Of a stretch of 62,311 bases of DNA, positions 34,706-42,700 are shown in pieces (the first letter of the stretch is position 1; each line of letters begins with the position of its first letter). The translations under genes and the position numbers were made by a program. Below the pieces are notes generated by a model. It was given only the letters and a program-made list of their open reading frames with translations. It was not told where the DNA came from and made no database searches. Origin of the DNA: an uncultured Eubacterium sp. (GTDB lineage: Bacteria; Bacillota; Clostridia; Lachnospirales; Lachnospiraceae); NCBI GenBank assembly GCA_910577295.1, contig CAJTLS010000016.1, forward strand, positions 1 through 62,311, given 5' to 3'.

Positions 34706-35024
34706 GCTCTGTTACCTCCAAATCTAATTTCTTGCCAAGGGATTTTGCGAACCCCGTATCCGTTACTGCCAGAGAAGCGCGAAACTGCTTCCCTATGGCG
34801 CTGCCTAACATCTCCTTATCTCCAAATTCCACATAGGGAATATGATAATAACGACAGGAATCGGAAAATTTCTTTTTTGTGTTGTCAGAGGCATCTTCCG
34901 CCACTATGACCAGTCGGGCCAAATGGCTCCGAATCGCTTTTTCCGTCAGAAATTCGCCGCTTACAACATCCCCGGCCTTCATTGCCAATCCCAATGTTCC
35001 CAAAACTTTTTTACTCTGTATCAT
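34683..35024 (-). CDS. ylxQ: YlxQ, L7Ae-family RNA-binding protein
   Basis: A 113-residue protein of the L7Ae/L30e/S12e/Gadd45 fold, which binds kink-turn RNA. It shows LGLAMKAGDVVSGEFLTEKA and LVIVAEDASDNTKKKF, as in the YlxQ (RplGA-like) group. It lies between ylxR and infB and overlaps both, by 14 bp and 23 bp, implying tight coupling. Confidence 0.9.
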   Translation of the reverse strand: MIQSKKVLGTLGLAMKAGDVVSGEFLTEKAIRSHLARLVIVAEDASDNTKKKFSDSCRYYHIPYVEFGDKEMLGSAIGKQFRASLAVTDTGFAKSLGKKLDLEVTEHGEDENI

Positions 35025-35283
35025 TCTTTAATTGCCTTTCTAATGCTTCGTAGGTTTCCTGCGGCACATTGATTTTAAACGAACGACTAAGCGCATTACT
35101 TTTTCTGGCTTTTTTCAAACACTCCCCACTATCGCAAAGATATGCTCCTCTTCCATTTTTTCGACCCGTTCTGTCAAGAAGTACTTCTCCCTCCGGTGTT
35201 TTTACGACACGAACCAACTCATTCTTATCTTTGCTTTCATGACAACCGATACACTGCCGCTGCGGTTTTCTGCGCTTTTGCAT
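35011..35283 (-). CDS. ylxR: YlxR family RNA-binding protein
   Basis: A 90-residue basic protein with QRQCIGCHESKDKNELVRVV and GRKNGRGAYLCDSGECLKKA, the DUF448 signature. YlxR is a nucleoid/RNA-associated protein usually encoded after nusA; in some Firmicutes it affects RNase P and sporulation-related genes. I use ATG 35283, six bases after GGAGG. Confidence 0.92.
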   Translation of the reverse strand: MQKRRKPQRQCIGCHESKDKNELVRVVKTPEGEVLLDRTGRKNGRGAYLCDSGECLKKARKSNALSRSFKINVPQETYEALERQLKNDTE

Positions 35284-35312
35284 ATCATTCCTCCTAACCA
35301 CTGACCCGATTT

Positions 35313-36380
35313 TTATGCGAGGCTCTGTGTTTCGCTCTTAATATCGATTTTATATCCCGTGAGTCGAGCTGCCAAACACGCATTCTGCCCCTCCTTACCA
35401 ATCGCCAGCGACAACTGATAATCAGGAACAACGACCTGCGCGCTCTTTTCTGTTGGGTCGTCATTTACGGTTACTGAAATTACCTTTGACGGACTGAGCG
35501 CATGTTCGATAAATACAGCCGGATCCTCACTCCACTCCACGATATCAATTTTTTCTCCATACAATTCCTCGACTACCGCATTCACTCTGGCGCCATTTAC
35601 GCCGACACAGGCACCGACGGCGTCGACATCTGGATTATTACTGTACACGGCAATCTTTGAGCGCGAACCCGCTTCACGGGATACGTTCTTAATCTCAACA
35701 ACGCCGCTTTGTATCTCTGCCACTTCAGCCTCAAACAGACGTTTTACCAACTCTGGATGAGTACGTGAAATAATGATTCTCGGTCCTCTAGGAGTATCTT
35801 TTACTTCGGTTACATAGAGTTTAATTCTCTCATGCGCCGAGAAGTCTTCCCCCTTTACCTGCTCCTGCGGCGTCAATATCGCATCAATCTTACCTATGTT
35901 AATATTGTAGTTACCATTGCTGTAGCGCTGTACCATACCTGTCACAATATCGTGCTCTTTCGTATAGTACTGGTCGTACAGCACCTTTCTCTCTTCCTCA
36001 CGGATTTTCTGCACAACAACCTGTTTCGCTTTCTGCGCGGCTATACGCCCGAAGTTTTTTGGGGTAACTTCCAGACTTACCGTCTCGCCGAGAGCTTTTC
36101 CCGGGAATTTTACTTCTGCCTCCGCCAAAGAAATCTGAAGCATTCCGTCTTCTACCTCTTCCACGATTACTTTGTCCTGATATACATGAAATTCTCCTGT
36201 CTCGCGGTCCAAATTGACACGAATGTTATCTGCCTTTCCATACTCGTTTTTGCAAGCCGCCACAAGCGAATTCTCAATTGCCTCCAACAGGATTTCCTTA
36301 CTAATATCCTTTTCTTTCTCAATGGCATTTAAAGCCTCTATCAATTCCGGATTCCCTTTCTGTGCTGCTGTCTTTTTCAT
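35313..36380 (-). CDS. nusA: Transcription termination/antitermination factor NusA
   Basis: A 355-residue NusA. The order is: N-terminal RNA polymerase-binding domain (IEALNAIEKEKDISKEILLEAI), S1 domain (IVTGMVQRYSNGNYNINIG), KH1 (RSKIAVYSNNPDVDAVGACVG is the joining signature) and KH2 (SLAIGKEGQNACLAARLTG). There is no acidic C-terminal repeat, as in other Gram-positive NusA proteins. The start may be ATG 36380 or 36392; the latter touches the AGGAGG, so I prefer 36380. It lies after rimP in the usual order. Confidence 0.95.
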   Translation of the reverse strand: MKKTAAQKGNPELIEALNAIEKEKDISKEILLEAIENSLVAACKNEYGKADNIRVNLDRETGEFHVYQDKVIVEEVEDGMLQISLAEAEVKFPGKALGETVSLEVTPKNFGRIAAQKAKQVVVQKIREEERKVLYDQYYTKEHDIVTGMVQRYSNGNYNINIGKIDAILTPQEQVKGEDFSAHERIKLYVTEVKDTPRGPRIIISRTHPELVKRLFEAEVAEIQSGVVEIKNVSREAGSRSKIAVYSNNPDVDAVGACVGVNGARVNAVVEELYGEKIDIVEWSEDPAVFIEHALSPSKVISVTVNDDPTEKSAQVVVPDYQLSLAIGKEGQNACLAARLTGYKIDIKSETQSLA

Positions 36381-36431
36381 TTTTCCAATCATCCTCCTAT
36401 TCTATTGTATTTTATATTATCTATATTGAGA

Positions 36432-36926
36432 TTAAAAGGTTACATATTGGCGGATGAGCGCAATATCTTTCACCTGAACTCTCATCTCCCTGTCTTCAAA
36501 GCCAATGGTTACTTCCGCCGACTCCTCGTCATAACCTTTCAGAACGCCGATAAATTCCTTATCTGAATATTTTTTTCCCTTTTCTTCCCATGTCACGGGA
36601 GCAAATAATTTCATCTCAACATCCTTACCAAGATTTCTCTGAAAATCTTTTGGTTTCCGAAACGGCCGCAAAAGCCCCGGCGAACTGACTTCTAAAATGT
36701 ACGATTCTTCAATGAAATCATTTTCATCCAGTAAATCGCTCAGTTCGTGATTGACAACGGTTAAATCGTCAATGGTAATGCCTCCCGGTTTGTCAATATA
36801 GGCGCGCAAATGCCAGTTTCCTGCTTCTTTGACAAATTCGACATCCACCAGCTCATATTGATATTTCTCTAAAACCGGTGATATAAGCTGCTCTGTCTTC
36901 TTCTCATAATCCTGATGTTTGCTCAA
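36432..36926 (-). CDS. rimP: Ribosome maturation factor RimP
   Basis: A 164-residue RimP, needed for assembly of the 30S subunit. It has YELVDVEFVKEAGNWHLRAY, IDKPGGITIDDL and SYILEVSSPGLLRPFRKPKDF, all family signatures. It starts with TTG at 36926, eight bases after AGAGG, and is the first gene of the nusA-infB operon. Confidence 0.95.
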   Translation of the reverse strand: MSKHQDYEKKTEQLISPVLEKYQYELVDVEFVKEAGNWHLRAYIDKPGGITIDDLTVVNHELSDLLDENDFIEESYILEVSSPGLLRPFRKPKDFQRNLGKDVEMKLFAPVTWEEKGKKYSDKEFIGVLKGYDEESAEVTIGFEDREMRVQVKDIALIRQYVTF

Positions 36927-36955
36927 ATAAAAACCTCTTTTCTTTTCCTTTCACA

Positions 36956-36987
36956 CGAAAAGAATGAGTGGACTCGCGTCCACTCAT
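36956..36987 (-). terminator. Hairpin between promoter and rimP (attenuator and/or xylanase terminator)
   Basis: A perfect 10-bp stem (36964-36973 with 36978-36987) with a four-base loop is followed on the minus strand by TTCTTTTC. It lies about 20 nt after the predicted transcription start of the rimP operon, and about 120 bp after the xylanase stop. It could terminate xylanase transcripts and attenuate the rimP-nusA-infB operon. Confidence 0.6.
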
Positions 36988-37013
36988 CTTCATTAACAGT
37001 ATCAATATAACTA

Positions 37014-37042
37014 ACTATAGCACATATTGCCAATATTTGCAA
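37014..37042 (-). promoter_or_regulatory. Promoter of the rimP-nusA-infB operon
   Basis: TTGCAA and TATAGT are separated by 17 bp on the minus strand. It lies in the 179-bp gap between the xylanase gene and rimP, and upstream of the 10-bp hairpin. Confidence 0.75.
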
Positions 37043-37105
37043 GCGTTTTTTTATGATTTCTAAACCTTTGCCCAAACTATCGGAATGTCATCCGCTATTC
37101 AGCTA

Positions 37106-38770
37106 TTATAAGGTTGGCGCCTGCAAAAATGCATAGAATGATGGTTTTGGCTGAATGATATAGTCATAGCGTTTCGATTCCGGATTTTTCACTCTCTTTT
37201 TCTCGAAAAGAAGTGGCTTACAACTGCTTCTCCATGAAACACCGTCATATAATCCCCAAAGTGTTATTCCCGTAATACCTTTTGGATTCACTGACTTATC
37301 ACGGTTTCTCTGTGCATCCACAATCACTTTCATCAAGTCTTTCGTATAGGCAGCCTGATCCTCATTTGTCTCTTTCTCCGGCTTGTACATAAACGTCGGT
37401 TCTCTGCCGTCCGTTTCATCCGTATCAAAATTAATGGTAATGTCAAGCTCCGTAATCTGCACTTCCAGACCCGTCTTTAAAAATGCTTCCAACGCCGCCT
37501 TATACTGCTCTATCGTCGGTCTTTTTATGTCTACGTGACTTTGCATTCCGATGCCGCCGCAGATTTTATTTTTTTCATCGCGGTTAATAAAGTTCACGAG
37601 TGCAATTTCGTCTTCCACACTGAAATAAGTATCATAGTCATTGTAGAATAACGTAACTTTATCCTGCACTCCAGCTTTTGTCAATTCGTCGTAAGCGAAG
37701 CGGAACGCATCTTTTACATAGCTTGGCTCAAGCCCCATATCTCCGTATACATCGACCCATGTAGCAGCCGCCGGCGCGTTGCTGCGATGAACATATTCAT
37801 TGACAACATCCCAACAATATACAAGGCTGCCGGCCTCACCGGTAAGCTCTTTTTCCATGGCGCAGACCTGACTGACTACCGTTCTCACAAAAAACTCCAG
37901 ACGAGCGTTCATCGTCTCTTTATCTACTAATTTGCCCTCGTTTGAATACCCCGCTTTGAAAAACCAAGCCGGCGTCTGCTGATGCCATAAGAGTGTGTGG
38001 GCACGCATGCGGATTCCGTGCTCTTTAGCAGTTACTAACGCACCGTGCACACTTTCCAAATTCAAACGCGGCACCTGTTCTTCTTTATATCCGTCCAGAC
38101 AGTACCCCAATTTTTTTGCTTCCTCTTTGGAGATTAGGGTTGCCATCTGACTGCCGAGCATTGATTCTGGTTTCATCTCATTTTCCAGTGTAAAGCTGTT
38201 ATAGTGGTTGTCAACCAAATCCATGCACTCTTTTTCCTGCATCTGCTGTCCATGGCTGCCCCATCCTTGATTATAAGTAATACAAGTTCCTATATTATCA
38301 ATCAGACCAGCATATGCTTTTTTCAGTGACGGAAGTGCCGGCGTCGGTGCGGCCGTCGGTGTCGGTGTGGCTGTCGGTGTTGGCTTCGGCGTCACAGATG
38401 GCGTCGCAGAAGTGTTTCCGCTCTTTTTCTTTACCGTCACGCTGCACTTCAAAGTTTTCTTTTTCTTCCCTTTTTTCAGGGTGGCAGTCAGTGTTGTCTT
38501 ACCGACTTTCTTTGCCGTCAGTTTTACGCCGTATTTACCGCTCTTTTTGAAAGTAACAATTTTCTTTTTCTTTACTTTCCATGAAATTTTGTATTTTTTG
38601 GCGTTCTTTACTGTTACTTTCTTCTTTTTCCCTTTCTGAATTGTCACCTTTTTGGCAGACAATTTTGGTTTTTTAGCGGCCTCTGTTTGTGTTCCTGCAC
38701 CGATTGGCGCCATTCCCAACACCATAGCAAGAACAAGAATACGGGCTGCAAATGCTTTCCTGTTGTACAT
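37106..38770 (-). CDS. Secreted GH10 endo-1,4-beta-xylanase with basic Ig-like N-domain
   Basis: A 554-residue secreted enzyme. A signal peptide of about 30 residues ends near GTQTEA. Next is a domain of about 90 residues, remarkably rich in Lys (many KKKK runs) and with a bacterial Ig-like pattern (GVKLTAKKVGKTTLTATL). Then comes a Thr/Pro linker of about 30 residues and a GH10 catalytic barrel: WDVVNEYV carries the acid/base Glu and VQITELDITI the nucleophile Glu. HTLLWHQQTPAWFF and GITLWGLYDGVSW are also GH10 hallmarks. It cuts the xylan backbone. I use ATG 38770, as the ATG four codons upstream is part of the ribosome site. The basic domain may bind wall polymers or anionic surfaces (inference). 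Confidence 0.93.
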   Translation of the reverse strand: MYNRKAFAARILVLAMVLGMAPIGAGTQTEAAKKPKLSAKKVTIQKGKKKKVTVKNAKKYKISWKVKKKKIVTFKKSGKYGVKLTAKKVGKTTLTATLKKGKKKKTLKCSVTVKKKSGNTSATPSVTPKPTPTATPTPTAAPTPALPSLKKAYAGLIDNIGTCITYNQGWGSHGQQMQEKECMDLVDNHYNSFTLENEMKPESMLGSQMATLISKEEAKKLGYCLDGYKEEQVPRLNLESVHGALVTAKEHGIRMRAHTLLWHQQTPAWFFKAGYSNEGKLVDKETMNARLEFFVRTVVSQVCAMEKELTGEAGSLVYCWDVVNEYVHRSNAPAAATWVDVYGDMGLEPSYVKDAFRFAYDELTKAGVQDKVTLFYNDYDTYFSVEDEIALVNFINRDEKNKICGGIGMQSHVDIKRPTIEQYKAALEAFLKTGLEVQITELDITINFDTDETDGREPTFMYKPEKETNEDQAAYTKDLMKVIVDAQRNRDKSVNPKGITGITLWGLYDGVSWRSSCKPLLFEKKRVKNPESKRYDYIIQPKPSFYAFLQAPTL

Positions 38771-38804
38771 ACGATTCCTCATTTCTATTTATTTTTCTAA
38801 TTTA

Positions 38805-38834
38805 GTTATAATACATTTTGTATGCTTCTGTCAA
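38805..38834 (-). promoter_or_regulatory. Promoter of the xylanase gene
   Basis: TTGACA (38829-38834) and TATAAC (38805-38810) are 18 bp apart on the minus strand, about 35 bp ahead of the xylanase start. Between it and the tRNA, 38835-38953 holds two weak hairpins (for example GGAACAA with TTGTTTCC near 38865-38890), one of which may end the tRNA transcript. Confidence 0.75.
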
Positions 38835-38953
38835 TAAATAATAAAAAAACATCCAAGCAACAGGAAACAATGTACCTTTTGTTCCCATTCTGCTGAATGC
38901 CTCTTCTGCAAAACTGCCCTAAATAACAGTTCCGCCTCATATTAATAATAAAA

Positions 38954-39025
38954 TAGTCCGTAGGGGAATCGAACCCCTGTTTCTGCCGTGAGAGGGCAGC
39001 GTCTTAGCCGCTTGACCAACGGACC
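38954..39025 (-). tRNA. tRNA-Glu (anticodon CTC)
   Basis: The minus strand folds as a complete cloverleaf: acceptor GGTCCGT with ACGGACT (first pair G-U), D arm GGTCAAGCGGCTAAGAC, anticodon stem CTGCC/GGCAG with loop CTCTCAC giving anticodon CTC (reads GAG), and T arm AGGGGTTCGATTCCCCT. The discriminator is A and no CCA is encoded. Confidence 0.95.
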
Positions 39026-39038
39026 ATCAACATTTGCT

Positions 39039-39067
39039 ATTGTACTATAGTTTTCTGAATAATGCAA
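39039..39067 (-). promoter_or_regulatory. Promoter of tRNA-Glu
   Basis: TTGCAT and TACAAT are separated by 17 bp on the minus strand, 13 bp upstream of the tRNA 5' end. Confidence 0.7.
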
Positions 39068-39100
39068 GTGTTTTTTCAAAATATTTTTATATTTGTTTAT

Positions 39101-39210
39101 GACAGCCCTCTTACCCGAACAGATGCTTCGCATCTGCCCGCAGTATGAGTACATTGGCTGCAGTGGTGCGTTAGTACCGTTGCGTAGCGGTCTAGTGCAA
39201 ACGGGCTGTC
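39101..39210. repeat. 110-bp structured intergenic element closed by an 8-bp inverted repeat
   Basis: GACAGCCC (39101-39108) and GGGCTGTC (39203-39210) close a region that itself holds a perfect 7-bp hairpin (39120-39126 with 39130-39136), a GCAG/CTGC pair, and a longer imperfect stem (about 39168-39198). It is richer in G and C than the flanks. It resembles dispersed structured repeats of Lachnospiraceae; the open frames across it are cysteine-rich and not coding-like. From 39211 to 39465 I see no gene or clear signal. Confidence 0.5.
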
Positions 39211-39465
39211 AAAAGTCAGGGAAAACGACAGCAAACATCTCAGACAATGCTCGGGCGGCGCTCTGTAAACCAAAAGAAATAATAATTTTTCGGGGAATGA
39301 TACAAGGACATCGATACCGCATGATACCCGCGCAGTGTACAAATTCAAGGCGAGAAACGACTAAGCGATTGCCCTAGTACAACGAATATTAAATAATTGA
39401 CACATTCACTAATCTAATTGTCCAGTTACTGCGTCAGAAAATCTAGCTGCAGTCACTGGATATAG

Positions 39466-39494
39466 TTGACAGCACCCGCAAGAATACCTATACT
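39466..39494 (+). promoter_or_regulatory. Consensus promoter of the 71-residue membrane protein gene
   Basis: TTGACA (39466-39471) and TATACT (39489-39494) are separated by 17 bp on the plus strand, about 60 bp upstream of the ATG at 39553. It is among the strongest-looking promoters in the window. Confidence 0.75.
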
Positions 39495-39552
39495 ATACAG
39501 GAAACATCTGCAATATTGAAAGGCATCTTTTGCCGGAAAGGAAAGATATATC

Positions 39553-39768
39553 ATGCAATCATCCAACGAACGCGAAGTTCACAGTTATTACCGCACCGCT
39601 TTTGTGTGCTTTTTCTGTCTCGCCGCCTGCCTGTTCTTTGATATACGCAAATACATTCTGGCGGGCCGGATTTTGTTTGACGTAGAATTTTTCGTCTCTC
39701 TTCTCCTGTATGTCCTCCTCGTCTTTTTGGGCATACGCTCCATCCGCAAAGGAAAGAGACGTAAGTAG
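39553..39768 (+). CDS. Small two-helix membrane protein
   Basis: A 71-residue protein with two predicted membrane helices (YYRTAFVCFFCLAACLFF and EFFVSLLLYVLLVFLGI), a short polar N-terminus and a very basic C-terminus RSIRKGKRRK. Both ends would be cytoplasmic. A GGAAAGG site and a consensus promoter precede it. It stands alone, convergent with polC, 24 bp apart, with no terminator between them. No family recognised. Confidence 0.65.
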   Translation: MQSSNEREVHSYYRTAFVCFFCLAACLFFDIRKYILAGRILFDVEFFVSLLLYVLLVFLGIRSIRKGKRRK

Positions 39769-39792
39769 CCTGACGATGACAAATCAAACCCC

Positions 39793-42700
39793 TCACATAA
39801 AATCTAACAGCGACATTTGGTCGCTCAACGGCAGGTCGCCCAACATCCCCATCTCTCTCATTTTCTCAACGATAGTAGCGCTTACCTTGCTTCTGTTTTT
39901 AAAGTTTTCACAAGAGGAGAACGGGCCGTCTTTCACCGCCTCGACAACGCCCTCCGCCGCCTTATCTCCCATCCCGTCGATACTATTAAGCGCCGGCATC
40001 AGCTTCCCGTCAATAATCTGAAACTGCTTCGCTTTTGCCTGATAGATATCAATCGGCATAAATTCATATCCGCGGGCATACATCTCCTGTACGATCTTCA
40101 TATCCCCGTATGCCGCTTCTTCTTTCGGCGTCAGCTCTTTGTCTGACAGGCGTTTCTTATAGTCTTTCATCACTGTTTCCAACCGTTCCCTGCCCTGACA
40201 CATCAGCTCATAATCAAATGCTTTGGCGCGGATACTAAAAAAGGCGGCATAATAGGCTAACGGATAATATACTTTAAAATAGGCAATGCGGAACGCCATC
40301 ATCACGTATGCCACCGCATGCGCTTTAGGAAACATGTACTTTATTTTTTCACAGGATTCGATATACCAATCTGGAACCCCGCAAGAGGACATTGCATCTT
40401 TCCATTCGCCCCACTTCTTGCAGGCGCCTTTCGCCACTTTCCCTTTGCGCACATTTTCCATAATCTGAAATGCGGTACCGTCTTCGACGCCGGTATGAAT
40501 CAAATACGTCATAATATCATCACGGGTACAGATTGCCGTTGACAGGGTACAATCCCCTTTGGCAATATAATATTGCGCATTATTGAGCCACACATCAGTT
40601 CCATGTGAAAGGCCGGAGATGCGCACCAAATCTGAAAAATTCTTCGGTTTTGTATCCCGAAGCATCTGCATGACAAATTCCGTACCAAATTCGGGTACAC
40701 CAAGGCTTCCCAAATCAAGACCCAGCAAATCTTCCGGCTCCACACCCAAGGCAGAGGTATTGGCAAAGAGTGATAGTACTTGCGGGTCATCTAATGAAAT
40801 ACTTAACGCATCCACTCCCGTCAAATCTTCCAACATCTTAATAATCGTCGGATCGTCGTGTCCGAGAATATCCAGTTTCAATAAATTGTGGTCAATCTTA
40901 TGGTAATCAAAGTGTGTCGTAATAATGGACGTCTCCATATCGTTAGCGGGATATTGGATTGGTGTAAATGTGTAAATGCTCCATCCCATCGGGAGAACGA
41001 CAATCCCCCCCGGATGCTGCCCTGTCGTCCGCCGGACTCCGACACACCCTTCCAGAACACGCTCTATCTCCTCAGTGCGCTTATGTATCTGATGTTCCTC
41101 GTAATAATTTTTCACATAGCCATAGGCGGTCTTGTCGGCCAGCGTTCCCACCGTTCCTGCGCGGAATGTCTGTCCGGCGCCAAAGATAACTTCTGTATAC
41201 GCATGGGCCTTACTTTGATACTCTCCCGAAAAATTAAGATCGATATCGGGCTCCTTATCCCCATAAAAGCCGAGAAAGGTTTCAAAAGGGATATCATGCC
41301 CATCCCGCACCAAATCGGCCCCGCACTCAGGACATTTCTTCTGCGGCATATCAAAGCCGGAACTTCCGGCAAACGCTCTGACCTCTTCTGAGTCAAAGTC
41401 AACATAGTGGCACTTTTCACAGTAATAATGTGCCGGTAAGGGATTCACTTCCGTGATACCAGACATCGTGGCAACAAAAGAGGAACCGACGGAACCGCGC
41501 GACCCCACCAGATATCCGTCTTCGTTCGATTTCCACACAAGTTTCTGCGCAATGATATACATGACGGCGAACCCATTTTTAATAATGGAATTTAACTCGT
41601 GTTCCAGCCGTTTAGATACCTGTTCCGGAAGATTCTCCCCATACATGCTATGCGCTTTCCGATAACAGATATCACGCAAATCCTGCGCTGAATTTTCGAT
41701 AATTGGCGGACATTTATCTGGATAGACCGGAGATATCTTTTCGATTTGGTCGGCGATAAGGTTCGTGTTTGTCACTACGACTTCCATCGCCTTATCTTCC
41801 CCCAGATAAGAAAATTCTTCTAACATCTCTTCGGTTGTCCGCAAGTACAGCGGCGGCTGTTTACCATCATCCATCTTCTTGCCGGCAAGCAGGATGGTAC
41901 GGTAAATATCATCCTCCGGGTCAAGAAAATGTACGTCGCAGGTGGCGCACACCGGCTTATTATATTTCTCCCCCAGTTTCACGATACGGCGGTTCATCTC
42001 TTTTAAATCATCCCATGTGTTGATATCCCGATAAGCGCCCTTGTCCCTGTCAAACATAAACTCATTGTTGGCAATCGGCTGAATTTCCAAATAATCATAA
42101 AAATCAACGAGTTCTTCAATCCTCTCCTCGTCCGCATCATCCAAAAGCGCACGGTACAATTCTCCCGCCTCGCAGGCAGATCCGAGAATCAACCCTTCTC
42201 TCCATTTCATAAGCTGGCTTTTGGGAATACGCGGCCGGCGGGCAAAATAATCCATATGAGCCATCGACACCAGACGATAGAGATTCACCCGCCCCACTTC
42301 ATTTTTCGCCAGAATAATGGCGTGAAAACTCGGTTTCTTTTTAATAATCTCGGGCGCTGAATGCGTCCTCTCATAGAGAGCATCTAAGTCGGCAATGCCC
42401 TCCTTCTCCAGTATCGGAATCATCTTCTCAAAAATTTCTGCCGTCGCCTCCGCATCTTCCACCGCGCGGTGATGATTGATAAGAGAAATCTTCAATACCT
42501 TTGCCACGTTATCCAATGTGTAGCGCGCCAGATGGGGAAAAAGTACACGCGCGACGCCTACCGTGTCCACAACGGTAAACGATATGTTAAGCCCCTGCTC
42601 TTCACCCTTTTTGCAAATAAAGCTGTAGTCAAAATCAGCATTGTGCGCCACGAGTACACACCCCGAGCAAAAGTCAAGAAACTCCGGCAATACCGTCTCG

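Noticed and set aside
33830..34909. A 359-codon frame antisense to infB
   Set aside because: It mirrors the charged low-complexity linker of IF-2, giving a Leu/Phe-rich artefact, and runs across the infB and ylxQ starts without a ribosome site.
39101..39210. A degenerate second tRNA
   Set aside because: Although cloverleaf-like with a closing stem, it lacks a TTCGA-type T-loop and an acceptor/discriminator pattern of the right size.
39093..39377. Open frames of 80-95 codons on both strands
   Set aside because: They cross a hairpin-rich element, have no ribosome site, and their products are cysteine-rich without coding character.
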